From NCBI GenBank assembly GCA_009838075.1, contig VXSG01000096.1, positions 106,527-170,526 of the forward strand: a DNA stretch of 64,000 nt, written 5' to 3'. The notes beneath the pieces were generated by a model. That model was not told the DNA's origin and searched no databases. It saw only the letters and a list, made by a program, of their open reading frames with translations. A program made the position numbers and the translations under genes. Below, in pieces: positions 10,099 to 19,516 of this stretch. Position 1 is the first letter of the stretch; each line of letters begins with the position of its first letter. The DNA is from Boseongicola sp. SB0665_bin_10 (lineage in GTDB: Bacteria; Pseudomonadota; Alphaproteobacteria; Rhodobacterales; Rhodobacteraceae).

Positions 10099-10249
10099 GG
10101 CAGCCGTTGCAACAGTCACGACTCTGCCAGTTATGGCGGCGTGTTCGTTGCCTTCGGACTATGATGAAGGGACTACGGTGCACGACCGTCCATCGTTCGC
10201 GGTGTTTCTATTCACTGCAACCCAAACTGCGGAAGTGAGTAAAATTTGA
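10082..10249 (+). CDS. Small predicted lipoprotein overlapping the membrane-protein gene
   Basis: A 55-codon frame starting with tandem ATGs at 10082/10085 and ending at TGA 10247-10249. The product begins MMSRFKAAVATVTTLPVMAA followed by Cys-21: a short basic n-region, a hydrophobic stretch and a VMAAC lipobox, so lipid attachment at Cys-21 is expected. The mature part is only about 35 residues. The start lies inside the 3' end of the preceding membrane-protein gene (17-base overlap), which suggests translational coupling. A two-gene unit of small membrane protein plus overlapping lipoprotein recalls holin/spanin-type lysis cassettes, but homology cannot be claimed from sequence alone. Confidence 0.55.
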   Translation: MMSRFKAAVATVTTLPVMAACSLPSDYDEGTTVHDRPSFAVFLFTATQTAEVSKI

Positions 10250-10444
10250 AGGCGGAACAATGTGAATCTGGAGTGTGTTTAGGAAGGAAATGCGGGCATC
10301 GACCATTTTTTGTGAATAAGTGCTCATTTGTGCCCGAGAAGGTCCGAGATTGCCGTTACGGACCACCTTGAGACAAAAGCGGACGATGGGAAAGGCACCC
10401 TAGCGACCAGCCGGACCAGTGACTGAGTTTCCTCTCTCACGTTC

Positions 10445-12973
10445 TTATTCGAAACGAGCCTGGTTGAGCCGCCAGAAAGCATCCGTGTTCTGCAGCCTGT
10501 CGTTTTCCTTTGCCAGGTCGAAGGGGATCTTTCCGTCCTCACTGCGTGCTTTCGCTTTCGCTCCTGCATCCAAGAGTGCGTCGACTGTCCGTGGGGTTCC
10601 TTGCAGTGCCGCCAAGTGAAGGGGCGTAAGCCCGTTTATCTGGCGTGCTTCAATGTCCGCCCCTGCGTCCAAAAGAGCGTTGACGGTGTCGGCAGTGCCA
10701 AAAGATGACGCGGTGTGCAGGGGGGTGAAGCCGTGACGGTCGCGGCTCATAACGTTCGCTCCGGCCTCCACAAGTGCGATTACGTTCCTAGCGTTGGTCT
10801 CTGCCGCATAGGCCAAGGGAGTGTTGCCAGCCTCGTCCCGCGCCTCGATGTCGGCCCCCCATTCCAGCAGCGCGGTGACGGCTCCGAACGTGCCCGAAAG
10901 TGAAGCCGAATGGAGGGGAGTCCGACCATGCTTGTTCCGTGCCTCAATGTTGGCTCCAGCCTTCATCAAGATCTTTATCGTCCCGTTAGTGCCGTAAGGC
11001 ACCTTCGTTCCCCGAACCAGATTCAGGGGCGTGTTGCCATCGTCGGTTCGCGCCTCGACATCGCCGCCCGCTCTCCAGAGGGCATGAACGATCTCTGCGT
11101 TCTCACGGTGCGAAGCCACATGCAGGGGTGTCCAGCCAAAATTGTTGCGCGCCGTCACATTGGCCCCGGCCTCCAGCAGAAGGCCGACAGGCTCTCGATC
11201 ATCCGCAGCCGCTGCAACATGCAGCGCCGTCCAGCCGTCCTCGTCCCGACGGGCCTCGATGTCGGCTCCGGCCTCCAAAAGAAGGCGCAGGGCGGCAGCG
11301 GAACGGCCTGCCGCAGCATGGTGCAGTGGCGTCCAGCCACTTTCTGTCCGGCTTTCGGGGTCGCTTCCCAACACCAGGCAGCGCTCGACGTGCTCCGCAA
11401 TTTCCTCCGGCGCCATCGGAAGGCCCGGAAAGCGAGACACGAAGAACGCCTCGCTTGACCAGTCCGCGCATCCCGGCCCTGCCAGTGTCCCCCTTCTTTC
11501 AATTTCGGGGGGAGTCACGCCCTCCACGCTTTGGGCCGTGATGTCGGCCCCCGCTGCCAGCAGCGCCTTGATTGTTCCGGCAGTGCCGGATGCAGCCGCA
11601 TGATGCATAGGCGTCTCTCCCGCCCTGTCCCGAGCTTCGATGTTCGCGCCAGCCGCCAGAAGAAAATTGACTGCTTCCGGCGTGCCGCCGGCGGCAATTC
11701 CGTGCAGTGGTGTCCTGCCGTCAATGGTAAGTGCGTCGATATCGGCTCCAGCAGCCAGTAGCGCGCTTACAATCTCGGCATCCGATGCCATGTGAAGAGG
11801 TGTCAAGCCATAAGCGTCGGCCGCGATGCTGGCGTTCGCCTCAAGAAGGGCATTGACGACTTGGACGCTTTCAAATTGGCCCACCGCAACGTGCAGAGGC
11901 GTAAGTGCTGCCATCAAGTTCTGTCCACGAATTTCCACCTGCCCCTCGAAAGTCGGTACTTCGAGGTTTGCCCCGGCGCTCAGAAGGGCTTCGACGGTCT
12001 CGTAGTTCCTCCCTTGGATCGCGAAGAGAAGGGGAGTCATCCTAAATCCATGGTCGTTCGGCACCAATGCGTCGACGTTGGCCCCCGCCTTCAGAAGCGC
12101 GGTGACGGTCTCGGCGGAACCCGTTGACGCAGCCAGGTGCAAGGCTGTCAATCCGTCCTCTTCCACGAACCGCTCGTGAATGTCGATGCCCGACGCGATG
12201 CAACGGGCCACGAACGAAGCAGTGACGGCCCTGAAGAACCCTGGCCTCTGCCAGTCGGCACAGGAGAGGCTGCCCGGCCCCCGAAGTGCGGCGACGGACC
12301 CGGCAGTGCCTATTCGCGCTGCAAGGAGCAATGGCGTGTCCCCGAACTGGTCTCGTGCCATGGGATCGGCACCACCCGCAAGGAGCGCCTTGACTGTCTC
12401 GGCGGAGCCGCTCGATGCTGCTATGTGCAGGGGCGTCCTGTCGAATTGGGCGAGAGCCTCGATGTTTGCACCCGCATCCAGAAGCGCCTTGACGGCCTCG
12501 GCGTTTCCGTCCGCTGCCCAATGCAAGGGCGTATTCTCAATTAGAATGCCACCGCCAGCCTCAATGTCGGCCCCTGCTGAAATCAACGCGGTGATCTTTT
12601 CCACCGAACCTACCCCTGCAGCAAAGTGCAGGGGTGTTGAATTAAGCGCGCTGACCGCCCCGACGTTCGCCCCCGCGTTCAGCAATGCGATAACCGCTTC
12701 GACTGTGCCGTACTCAACAGCCTGCATCAAAGGGGTCAGGCCACCGTTGCTGTCTTCGATATCCTCACCTGCCGCGATACAACGAAAAACTGCATTCGCG
12801 TCGGCGGCCTCAATGAAATTGTGGGTGTTCCAGTCCCGGCAGTCCGGCTCCGTTAAGTACTCGTCTTTACCCGCCGGCAACTCGCCGCCCCAAGACATGA
12901 CAGGTTCGTCTCCGGCCTGGACGGTGGATGCCGCCAGCACAAGAACGACGGCCATGACGACGTTTGGTACCAT
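10445..12973 (-). CDS. Exported ankyrin-repeat protein
   Basis: An 842-residue protein with an N-terminal signal peptide (MVPNVVMAVVLVLAASTVQA), so probably periplasmic or secreted. Most of the chain is ankyrin repeats, recognisable by G-x-TPLH-x-AA and LL-x-AGA(N/D)I-(E/D)AR (about 20 copies). The repeats are grouped into three blocks, each opened by a cysteine-tryptophan cap: CRDWNTHNF near residue 43, CADWQRPGF near 235 and CADWSSEAF near 500. Each cap is followed 20-30 residues later by a second cysteine (FRC, ARC, ERC). Ankyrin arrays mediate protein-protein binding; in the periplasm the paired cysteines could form disulfides. The gene converges on the small lipoprotein gene and stands alone. 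No enzymatic domain is seen. Confidence 0.9.
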   Translation of the reverse strand: MVPNVVMAVVLVLAASTVQAGDEPVMSWGGELPAGKDEYLTEPDCRDWNTHNFIEAADANAVFRCIAAGEDIEDSNGGLTPLMQAVEYGTVEAVIALLNAGANVGAVSALNSTPLHFAAGVGSVEKITALISAGADIEAGGGILIENTPLHWAADGNAEAVKALLDAGANIEALAQFDRTPLHIAASSGSAETVKALLAGGADPMARDQFGDTPLLLAARIGTAGSVAALRGPGSLSCADWQRPGFFRAVTASFVARCIASGIDIHERFVEEDGLTALHLAASTGSAETVTALLKAGANVDALVPNDHGFRMTPLLFAIQGRNYETVEALLSAGANLEVPTFEGQVEIRGQNLMAALTPLHVAVGQFESVQVVNALLEANASIAADAYGLTPLHMASDAEIVSALLAAGADIDALTIDGRTPLHGIAAGGTPEAVNFLLAAGANIEARDRAGETPMHHAAASGTAGTIKALLAAGADITAQSVEGVTPPEIERRGTLAGPGCADWSSEAFFVSRFPGLPMAPEEIAEHVERCLVLGSDPESRTESGWTPLHHAAAGRSAAALRLLLEAGADIEARRDEDGWTALHVAAAADDREPVGLLLEAGANVTARNNFGWTPLHVASHRENAEIVHALWRAGGDVEARTDDGNTPLNLVRGTKVPYGTNGTIKILMKAGANIEARNKHGRTPLHSASLSGTFGAVTALLEWGADIEARDEAGNTPLAYAAETNARNVIALVEAGANVMSRDRHGFTPLHTASSFGTADTVNALLDAGADIEARQINGLTPLHLAALQGTPRTVDALLDAGAKAKARSEDGKIPFDLAKENDRLQNTDAFWRLNQARFE

Positions 12974-13104
12974 GGTTCAACTCTTTGGTTAGGGGACTTT
13001 GCGCCTAGCGTTGGCACATGCCCCGTCACGACGTGACCCGCTTCCGCATTTGGTCAGCTGATGCGTCCAGCATGCCAACCATTGAGAAGTCTTGCAATTC
13101 CCCT

Positions 13105-13207
13105 GCTCGCCCGCGATGCGGCTGTCCCAGACTGTGTGCTCGCGCTGCTGCGGTTGAAGGCAGGCGACACCTGCATCGCTGAGGCGTACCTGTTTCGACC
13201 CTGTCAA
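13105..13207 (-). pseudogene. Decayed N-terminus of a tyrosine recombinase (integrase scar)
   Basis: On the minus strand the translation QVRLSDAGVACLQP, then EHTVWDSRIAGEQG, matches residue by residue the N-terminus of the intact integrase ending at 20507 (RIRLTDAGIARLRP, EFTVWDSRVPGLG). Similarity stops after about 35 codons and the catalytic domain is absent. This is the arm-binding start of an old integrase gene, left over from an earlier insertion or deletion at this spot. Confidence 0.7.
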
Positions 13208-13481
13208 ACTTCAGGGGAATAAGCCCCAAAGTTCAACTCTTCGACATCGTGGCGGCGGTCGCAGCCGCATCGGTCGCTGGCTTGCCAGCGAAATCAGCGT
13301 GCCCCGAATTCAGGCAACTCGGCCGGGTTGGCCTTGCCCCTGGCGGATTCTCGACAAGGAACGCTGGGCAAATCGGCCGGATCAATCGGTTCGTGCGAGG
13401 CTGCCATCTCGGTTGGAGAATTGCCTGGATCGGCTTCATTGACACTGACGCCTGCATCAAGTCCTGAAAGAGACCGAAGGG

Positions 13482-15056
13482 TCACTTTCGCTTCCTTGTT
13501 CGGGCCTTGAGTGCCCGCCGTTGCTTGCGGTTCAAACGCGAGCTTTCCGGTGGCGAGCCCAGTCTCTCGAACGCGATGACCCCGTGCTCGGGAAACTCCT
13601 GCCCCCGGACTGGGCGCTCGTTCTGATTCTGGAGAACTCCTGCGGTCTTGCAGTCACTTTGGATCTTCTTTCGCTCTTGATCTGTCCATTCATGCTGCTC
13701 GACGTAAACGAGATCCTCCGAACTCTCCCGACTCTGGTCCGGAGGTTCACAGGAGATTCCTACCACGCGTCCGAGATGCGAATGGCGTTCAAGCAGACCG
13801 AGAGCATAAATCATTGCAAGAGCCGATCTTGATTTGCGGTATCCGTCGTAGCCTCCCTTGGTATCCATCCAATCGAGGTATTTCATCGTTTGGATGAAGA
13901 AGGCGGTCTCACTGGCCTCTTCGCCGGTGGGACTCATGATCACTCGCACGAACCTATCGTCGTGTTTGCCCCTTTCCAGCGCATCCGCGATCGCTTCTGA
14001 ATGCAATCTACGGAAGAACCTTGGCACCAGGGCCAATTGTCGTACGCCGAGTTCAAGTTTGCGAAGATCGAAGTCTTGTCCCTCCGGCATGATCGATGTT
14101 CCATCGAGCAGATGGCTCGTGAACTTGCTGATCAAGTTGTCCCAAAGATACGAAGTCTCGTTGGCAAATTTTCTGGCTTGATACCGCGGGTCTATGACAA
14201 ACTTGTCATACCGTCGGCAATCGATGGATATTGGGACCTTCCCTTCTTCGACGACAAAGTCGTGGTCACCCTCGTCGTTTATTCGAATTGCGTAGTAGGC
14301 GAGAAGGTTCTCCTCGCCATGCGCTTCGACGAGATCGCCGGATCGAACAAAGGCGGCCTTCTTCGCGAGATAGTCCGCAAAGTCGGTGACCGTGTCGAGT
14401 TCATCGATGACGATTTCAAGGGCGGCTTCGTTGAACACATGCACGAATGAACCTTCGGGATCGACATCGCCGATGACGAACGGCTCGGGTGCGCCGTTTC
14501 GGTCCGTCCAATGGCTGTCACCCTTGACGCCCGGCCTTATGATCAAGCTACCCGAGGAGCTTCGCGTGTGCTTTCGGCAGGGTTTCGCGCTTCCGTTGGC
14601 CACCACCACTCGATGGACCTGTCGCACTTCTTCGGGCGGAAGATCGATCGGGAAAGGATCCGTGCAGTCGGGATCAAGGAAAAGCCGCCCAGGAAACTCG
14701 GATATCCAGCGCTCGGCACCCTTCGTCTGCTTGGCCGAGTCGCGGATCGCCTTGCTTGCCCACCTCCGCCACGCGGTCTCGATGGCGCCGCCCGGCCAGC
14801 CGACGGTCTTTTCGCTGAAGATGATGACGTGCTTGCCGCAGACCACGAGCAGGTCGCAAAGTTCCTTGCCGTTGCCCTTGTCTGTTCCGCCCTGCCTCTG
14901 ATCTCGATATGGGTTTGGATAGGACCAAAGGTTCAGGAACGACCTTTCTGCCAGCTTCGCGAGATAGCGTTCCGAGGCGGTTCTGCCTTCGGACTTGATC
15001 ACCGGAGGTCGGAGCAGCTTCGGCCGCTCGTCGATCCCAGACGGATTTTGGGCCAA
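13482..15056 (-). CDS. Uncharacterised protein with possible PD-(D/E)xK-like N-terminal fold
   Basis: A 524-residue protein starting at TTG 15056, with GGAG eight bases upstream; no family name is recognised. Near residue 65 the sequence KELCDLLVVCGKHVIIFSEK has the hydrophobic-D-hydrophobic-(x)-K spacing of restriction-like nucleases, but the match is loose. The middle (about 270-420) is mixed alpha/beta with RRYDKFVIDPRYQ and IMSPTGEEASETAFF. The C-terminus is strongly basic (RLNRKQRRALKARTRKRK), suggesting nucleic-acid binding. It lies alone between the integrase scar and the helicase IV-like gene. A nuclease role in defence is a hypothesis only. Confidence 0.7.
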   Translation of the reverse strand: MAQNPSGIDERPKLLRPPVIKSEGRTASERYLAKLAERSFLNLWSYPNPYRDQRQGGTDKGNGKELCDLLVVCGKHVIIFSEKTVGWPGGAIETAWRRWASKAIRDSAKQTKGAERWISEFPGRLFLDPDCTDPFPIDLPPEEVRQVHRVVVANGSAKPCRKHTRSSSGSLIIRPGVKGDSHWTDRNGAPEPFVIGDVDPEGSFVHVFNEAALEIVIDELDTVTDFADYLAKKAAFVRSGDLVEAHGEENLLAYYAIRINDEGDHDFVVEEGKVPISIDCRRYDKFVIDPRYQARKFANETSYLWDNLISKFTSHLLDGTSIMPEGQDFDLRKLELGVRQLALVPRFFRRLHSEAIADALERGKHDDRFVRVIMSPTGEEASETAFFIQTMKYLDWMDTKGGYDGYRKSRSALAMIYALGLLERHSHLGRVVGISCEPPDQSRESSEDLVYVEQHEWTDQERKKIQSDCKTAGVLQNQNERPVRGQEFPEHGVIAFERLGSPPESSRLNRKQRRALKARTRKRK

Positions 15057-15714
15057 TGCATCGCTCCATCAGAACTCGCGGTCGGCACTTGATCTATGCA
15101 TTCGTGGCGAGCCCTGCAAATCCGAGAGCAATCGAAGATGAATGCCGTGAATCGTCTTGAACCTCTCCGTTACGCCTGCAGGGGATGACTTTAGGTTTCA
15201 GGGAAGGTTCGCATCCTGGTGCCGCCTCGGACCAAGGCGACATCTGCATGCCATCACGAGGTCGATTTGGAGCGGGCTGCGGTGGCTCCCTCCCGTCATG
15301 GGGTCAGGTATCGGTTTTGCTCCGCGAGGCAAACAACACAGTCAGGAACGTGGTCTGGGCTCGGCTCCTGCGTGACCCGGCATCCTCGGACGGAGACGGC
15401 CTCGGAGCAGTCGCCCGGGGGCAAATGCACCGAATTCGGAGCCGCAACTTTTGCGGCGGAGTTTGGTGAAGCTCTGGCAGCCCTTGTGCTCCGCCCAATC
15501 CCTTCATGAGTGCCCAGGTCGGTTGCTTGTGATGGTGGAGCGGGATCATTTTCCGGACCGGCCAAGAGTCGTTAGCGCGAGAGCGACCTTTGTTTGCCGT
15601 GACAACGACACTGTTGACTTGAATCCGGATCTTCCCTTCGCTAGGCAGACGCATCGTGACCGGCACCCCGGTCCGCCCTGCGTTGGAACGACAGAGACAC
15701 CTGGCAGCTCTATC
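15057..15714. other. Intergenic, no convincing gene
   Basis: About 660 bp between the unknown gene and the end of the helicase IV-like gene. The open frames on both strands are shadows or lack any motif. No clear hairpin or promoter was identified. Confidence 0.45.
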
Positions 15715-18705
15715 TCACGTTCCACGCCTTTGAAGGTTCCGCGTGTACTCGCAAGCCGGGTAGTTCGAGCACCCAAGGAAGCGGCCGAATTTCCCCATCC
15801 TGGTCTCCAGCCAGCCTCCGCAGTCCGGGCATCCCTCGATGGAAGCCCCGCAGTCCCGGCAGCGAAACGCGTCGCCCGACCTGACCGGCAGGCCGTTGAG
15901 GCACTTCGGGCACGGACGCCCCGTGTGCTCGCAATGGGGCCAGTTCGAGCAGCCGTAGAAGACGTTTCCGTCGCGGGAGTTTTCGCGACGTTCCAGGCGC
16001 CCCTCCTTGCACTGCGGACACGCCACGTCGCCTTCGGGCGGACGGCCGAACACTTTCACCCGTTCCTTGTCTTCGATCAGTTCCGTCGCGAACGCGGAAG
16101 GTGCGCCGCCCTCGGCAAGCAGGAACGCCTGCCGACGCGCACGCGTCAGCGCCACGTAGAGCAGCCGCCTCTCCTCGGCGTTGGGGTGCGCCTCGGGCGC
16201 GGCCATGACCAGGTCCAGCAGCGGGTCGTCCGCGATCTCGACTGGAAACCCGAGCCTGCCGGCGCACAGCCCGAGCACCACCACGTAGTCGGCTTCCAGG
16301 CCCTTGGCGCGATGCACCGTCATGTAGCTGAAGCGCAGGCGTGGATGCTGCCTTCCCAGACTGTCGAAGTTCCGGGGCTTCAGGTGCCGGTACCGACCCA
16401 GCAGCAGCACGTCGGACGTCCCTTCGTGCCTTGCGGCATCCTCGTTGATCCGGTCGAGCGCCTCCCTCAGCAGCGAGAGTCCGCCTTCGCCCGGCAGGCC
16501 CACGTGCACCGCCGGGCCTTCGGCCTTGCGCGTCGCGCGCACCGTCTTGCGGATCTGCGCCGGATTGCGCAGCACGAAGTCCGTCGCGACGGCGGAGATG
16601 CGGTCCGCGCAACGGAACGTGGTTCCCAGGTCGATGCGCTCGAACGCGCCGAACCGTTCCCCGAACTCCCGCATCATCGCGATGTCCGACCCGCCGAAGC
16701 GGTAGATCGCCTGCCAGTCGTCGCCGACCGCGAGCAGCTGCGCCCCCGGAGAGCCGTCGAGCAGCGCCTTCAGCAGACGCGCCCGGGCCGGGGAGATGTC
16801 CTGGAACTCGTCGACCAGTATGTAGCCGAATTGGCTTCGGTACCTGCCGGCCTCCACATGATCCGTCGCCCGGCTGATCATGTCATGGAAGTCGATCTCT
16901 CCCGCTTGGTCCAGCGTCTCCTGGTAGCGTTCGAAGGCCAGCCCGAACACCTCCAGAAACGTCTTCGCGCGTCTGCCGTCATCGAGGGTCCGCGCCTTTC
17001 TGGCGACCTCCTCCAGGGAGAGCCGGCCGCCCTTGAAGTGCTGAAGGAAAGTGGCGAGGAGACGGATGAACGGGTCGACCCGGCGCTGTTCCTCGAGCAA
17101 CGCGAACACGCGGTCCCGGGGAATCGGCGCCAGCTCCACGCCGTGATCGGCCAGCTTCCGCTCAAGGTTCCGTATCAGCCGCCCGTCGGTGCGCTCATGC
17201 GTGAAGGTCTCGACCAGGACGGTACCCCGTTCGGCGTGCACCCTGCGCTTCCACTCCATCTCCTCATGGTACTTCTCGCGGTTGACGAACGGCGCCGTGT
17301 TTCCCTTCGCGTCGATCCCGAAATGCTCGATGTAGATGCCGTGTTCGTAGAGATGAAAGTCGGGCTTGTACTGGCGCCTTTCGGCCGTCGCCGTCTCGTG
17401 CTCGTAAGGCGCTTCATATTGGTAGGCGATGCCGTTGAGGTGGAGGAAGTTGGCGATCTCGCATTCCTCGAAGCTCTTCACCTCGTCGCCTTTCAGCGAG
17501 CGGATCTCATACCTGCTGATGTAGTTCCAGTACGCCCCCCAGTTCGGGAACTCGTGAGTGCTCCTGTAGGGCGCGAACTGGTCCTGGAACCATTCCACCA
17601 CGCATTCCGAAAGCGCGCCATCGGCCAGAAGGTCCGACACGATCCGCTTGAGCTGGTCGAACAGCGCCCGGTCGCTCTCAGCCGAGCGGGCCAGCGCAGG
17701 ACGCCTGCCTTCGGCGTCGCCGATGATGGCCATGCCCAGTCCGTGGAAGGTCCGGACCGCCACGCCGTGCGCGGCCGCCCCAAGGCGCTTGCCTATGCGC
17801 TCCTCCATTTCGCCCCTCGCGTCCCGCGCGAAGGCGAGCAGCAGGATTTCGGACGGTTTCCGGTATTCCCTGCGGATCAGCCATCCGGCCTTCGCCACGA
17901 TGACAGAGGTCTTGCCGCTGCCTGCGGCGGCGACCACCAGGTTGCGCCCGTCGTCGACGACCACAGCCCTGCGCTGCTCGTCCGTGAGCGGCCGGGCCTC
18001 GATCCGGTCGAACAGGTCGCGTGACCGGACGAGCTCGTTCGCGACGAACGCCTCGTTGGCCTTCGAACGTGCATCGTCCGGCGCTTCTAGGAATTCCGCG
18101 ATTGCCCCCAGCATCCGGGTTTCCGGGGCGTCGGACAGGGCCTCCGGCCAGGACCAGGCTAGCCCGGCCGTCGCCGTCTGCGCGTCCCGTTCGAGCCTTC
18201 GGATGTCGTCGGAATGAATGTACCGCGGCGGATCGGCAAGGCTGTCCAGGCATTCGTTCACGGCGCGAATCGCGTCGAACCGTGGCGCCAGCCAGCGACG
18301 CCACCAGTCGGCCCTCGCCGTCTCGATCGCGTTCGCCAGCGCACCCGCTTCGGCTCGGGCGAGACCCGACACGGTCGCCCCGCCAGCTGCGTGCTCCAGC
18401 CTTGCGCCGCCCCAGCGCCAGCCCGAATTCAGCCCGACCGCCTTGATGTCGCTCAGGGGGATCTGCCTTGATCGCGAGCCGAAGCCAAGCCTGACGCTGT
18501 CTGCCGTCACCGTTGCCGCCTTTGCCTGTCCCGGCCGGATCAGGGCGAACAGCAACGAAGCCACGCCCTTTCTCCTTGCATGGAAGAGACTGCCCGCAAC
18601 CTTCGCTTTCGCAGGCAGGCTGTGCGCCGGCGAACGGGATGCTTCAGTCACGGCGGTCAATTGGGGCGGCGGGTTTTCCGATGGCGCCAGTTGACCGTCC
18701 GGCAT
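15715..18705 (-). CDS. Helicase IV (HelD)-like SF1 helicase with nuclease-like insert and C-terminal zinc fingers
   Basis: A UvrD/Rep-type 3'-5' DNA helicase of about 996 residues from the ATG at 18705 (an in-frame TTG at 18765 is possible). It follows the E. coli helicase IV layout: an N-terminal ~200-residue domain, Walker A VVAAAGSGKTSVI, motif II LVDEFQDISP, AVGDDWQAIYRFGGSDI, motif V TVHRAKGLEADYV and motif VI LLYVALTRARR. Between motifs Ia and II is a segment with YKPDFHLYEHGIYIEHFGID and ETFTHE, the pattern of a PD-(D/E)xK-like nuclease. The last ~100 residues hold topoisomerase-type zinc fingers (CPQCKEG, CSNWPHC, CPKC, CRDC, CPDCGG, CSNYPAC). The protein is far longer than E. coli HelD (684 residues). 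It probably acts in DNA repair or defence. Confidence 0.9.
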   Translation of the reverse strand: MPDGQLAPSENPPPQLTAVTEASRSPAHSLPAKAKVAGSLFHARRKGVASLLFALIRPGQAKAATVTADSVRLGFGSRSRQIPLSDIKAVGLNSGWRWGGARLEHAAGGATVSGLARAEAGALANAIETARADWWRRWLAPRFDAIRAVNECLDSLADPPRYIHSDDIRRLERDAQTATAGLAWSWPEALSDAPETRMLGAIAEFLEAPDDARSKANEAFVANELVRSRDLFDRIEARPLTDEQRRAVVVDDGRNLVVAAAGSGKTSVIVAKAGWLIRREYRKPSEILLLAFARDARGEMEERIGKRLGAAAHGVAVRTFHGLGMAIIGDAEGRRPALARSAESDRALFDQLKRIVSDLLADGALSECVVEWFQDQFAPYRSTHEFPNWGAYWNYISRYEIRSLKGDEVKSFEECEIANFLHLNGIAYQYEAPYEHETATAERRQYKPDFHLYEHGIYIEHFGIDAKGNTAPFVNREKYHEEMEWKRRVHAERGTVLVETFTHERTDGRLIRNLERKLADHGVELAPIPRDRVFALLEEQRRVDPFIRLLATFLQHFKGGRLSLEEVARKARTLDDGRRAKTFLEVFGLAFERYQETLDQAGEIDFHDMISRATDHVEAGRYRSQFGYILVDEFQDISPARARLLKALLDGSPGAQLLAVGDDWQAIYRFGGSDIAMMREFGERFGAFERIDLGTTFRCADRISAVATDFVLRNPAQIRKTVRATRKAEGPAVHVGLPGEGGLSLLREALDRINEDAARHEGTSDVLLLGRYRHLKPRNFDSLGRQHPRLRFSYMTVHRAKGLEADYVVVLGLCAGRLGFPVEIADDPLLDLVMAAPEAHPNAEERRLLYVALTRARRQAFLLAEGGAPSAFATELIEDKERVKVFGRPPEGDVACPQCKEGRLERRENSRDGNVFYGCSNWPHCEHTGRPCPKCLNGLPVRSGDAFRCRDCGASIEGCPDCGGWLETRMGKFGRFLGCSNYPACEYTRNLQRRGT

Positions 18706-19443
18706 GTCGACGACAGCCGGATTCACACTGCCCAAGGAGCGCGCGCGGAAACGCTGCCGGTGCAACGCAATGGATCCAAATCATGAGACTTGCCTTACTT
18801 CTCGGCTCCTTTGCGGGGCGTTGAGATCCCGTCATTCAGGATGACCCGTTTCAAGTGCATATCCGAAGCTCATGCAGGACATTTCGGTCGCGTGGGCCTT
18901 CCTCGGAGTCGGGCTTCATTCAAGTTGGCCGGAAGCATGCACGCGAAATACCCTAGGCGTCCAGAGCACGACTTGCACGGATGCAGCCGACCTTGCATCC
19001 GCGCCTTCGTATCGGATGCCTGGAAGGAAGTTCAAGGGAGACGGCGCCTTGCGCCGTGAAGTGCGCGCTTCGCAGAGATTGGAATCCTGCCCAAAGGCTG
19101 TCGGTGTCGGTTGAGTGATGCGAGAACTCTTCATCAATGGCGTAGTGTACGACGCCTCGCCTTAATTCGTGGCCAAACAATGGCGCCCAAGGAACTTGAG
19201 CAGAGGACCGGGGCCGTTCCGTTTCTGGCAGCGCGTCCATGCCCGCGACGCGAGTCTTGACCACCAGCTTCGGGGCCTGTGAGCGGACGTCGTCAGTCCG
19301 CTTCGGTCGCTTCGCGCCAAACGCGCGGGCACGATGGCAGTACCGATCGGGCGTTTGCCGTCTCGGGCACGATCCCGGCGAAGGTCGCGCAGGCACAGCT
19401 GCTTGGAACTCGGCGGGCATTGGCAAGGTTGAATCCGCCTTAT
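18706..19443. other. Intergenic, no convincing gene
   Basis: About 740 bp between divergently arranged helicase IV-like and YfbU-like genes, less if the helicase starts at 18765. Weak frames on both strands show no motif. The right end leads into the operator-like repeats of the YfbU gene. Confidence 0.45.
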
Positions 19444-19480
19444 TTACGTAGTGATTACGTATATTACGTCGAATATACGG
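19444..19480 (+). promoter_or_regulatory. TACGTA operator repeats before the RHH-YfbU gene
   Basis: TTACGT occurs at 19444, 19455 and 19464, and the palindrome TACGTA at 19445 and 19456, exactly 11 bp apart (one helical turn). A related ATATACGG follows at 19473. The block lies 40-70 bp before the GTG start of a protein with an N-terminal ribbon-helix-helix domain. Such proteins usually bind short repeats one turn apart in their own promoters, so autoregulation is inferred. Confidence 0.6.
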
Positions 19481-19516
19481 TATTGACCAAAAAAGACATG
19501 CATAAAGGAGGCCACG

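Noticed and set aside
15451..18024. An 857-codon plus-strand frame opposite the helicase IV-like gene
   Set aside because: It is an antisense shadow of a clearly coding helicase in high-GC DNA.
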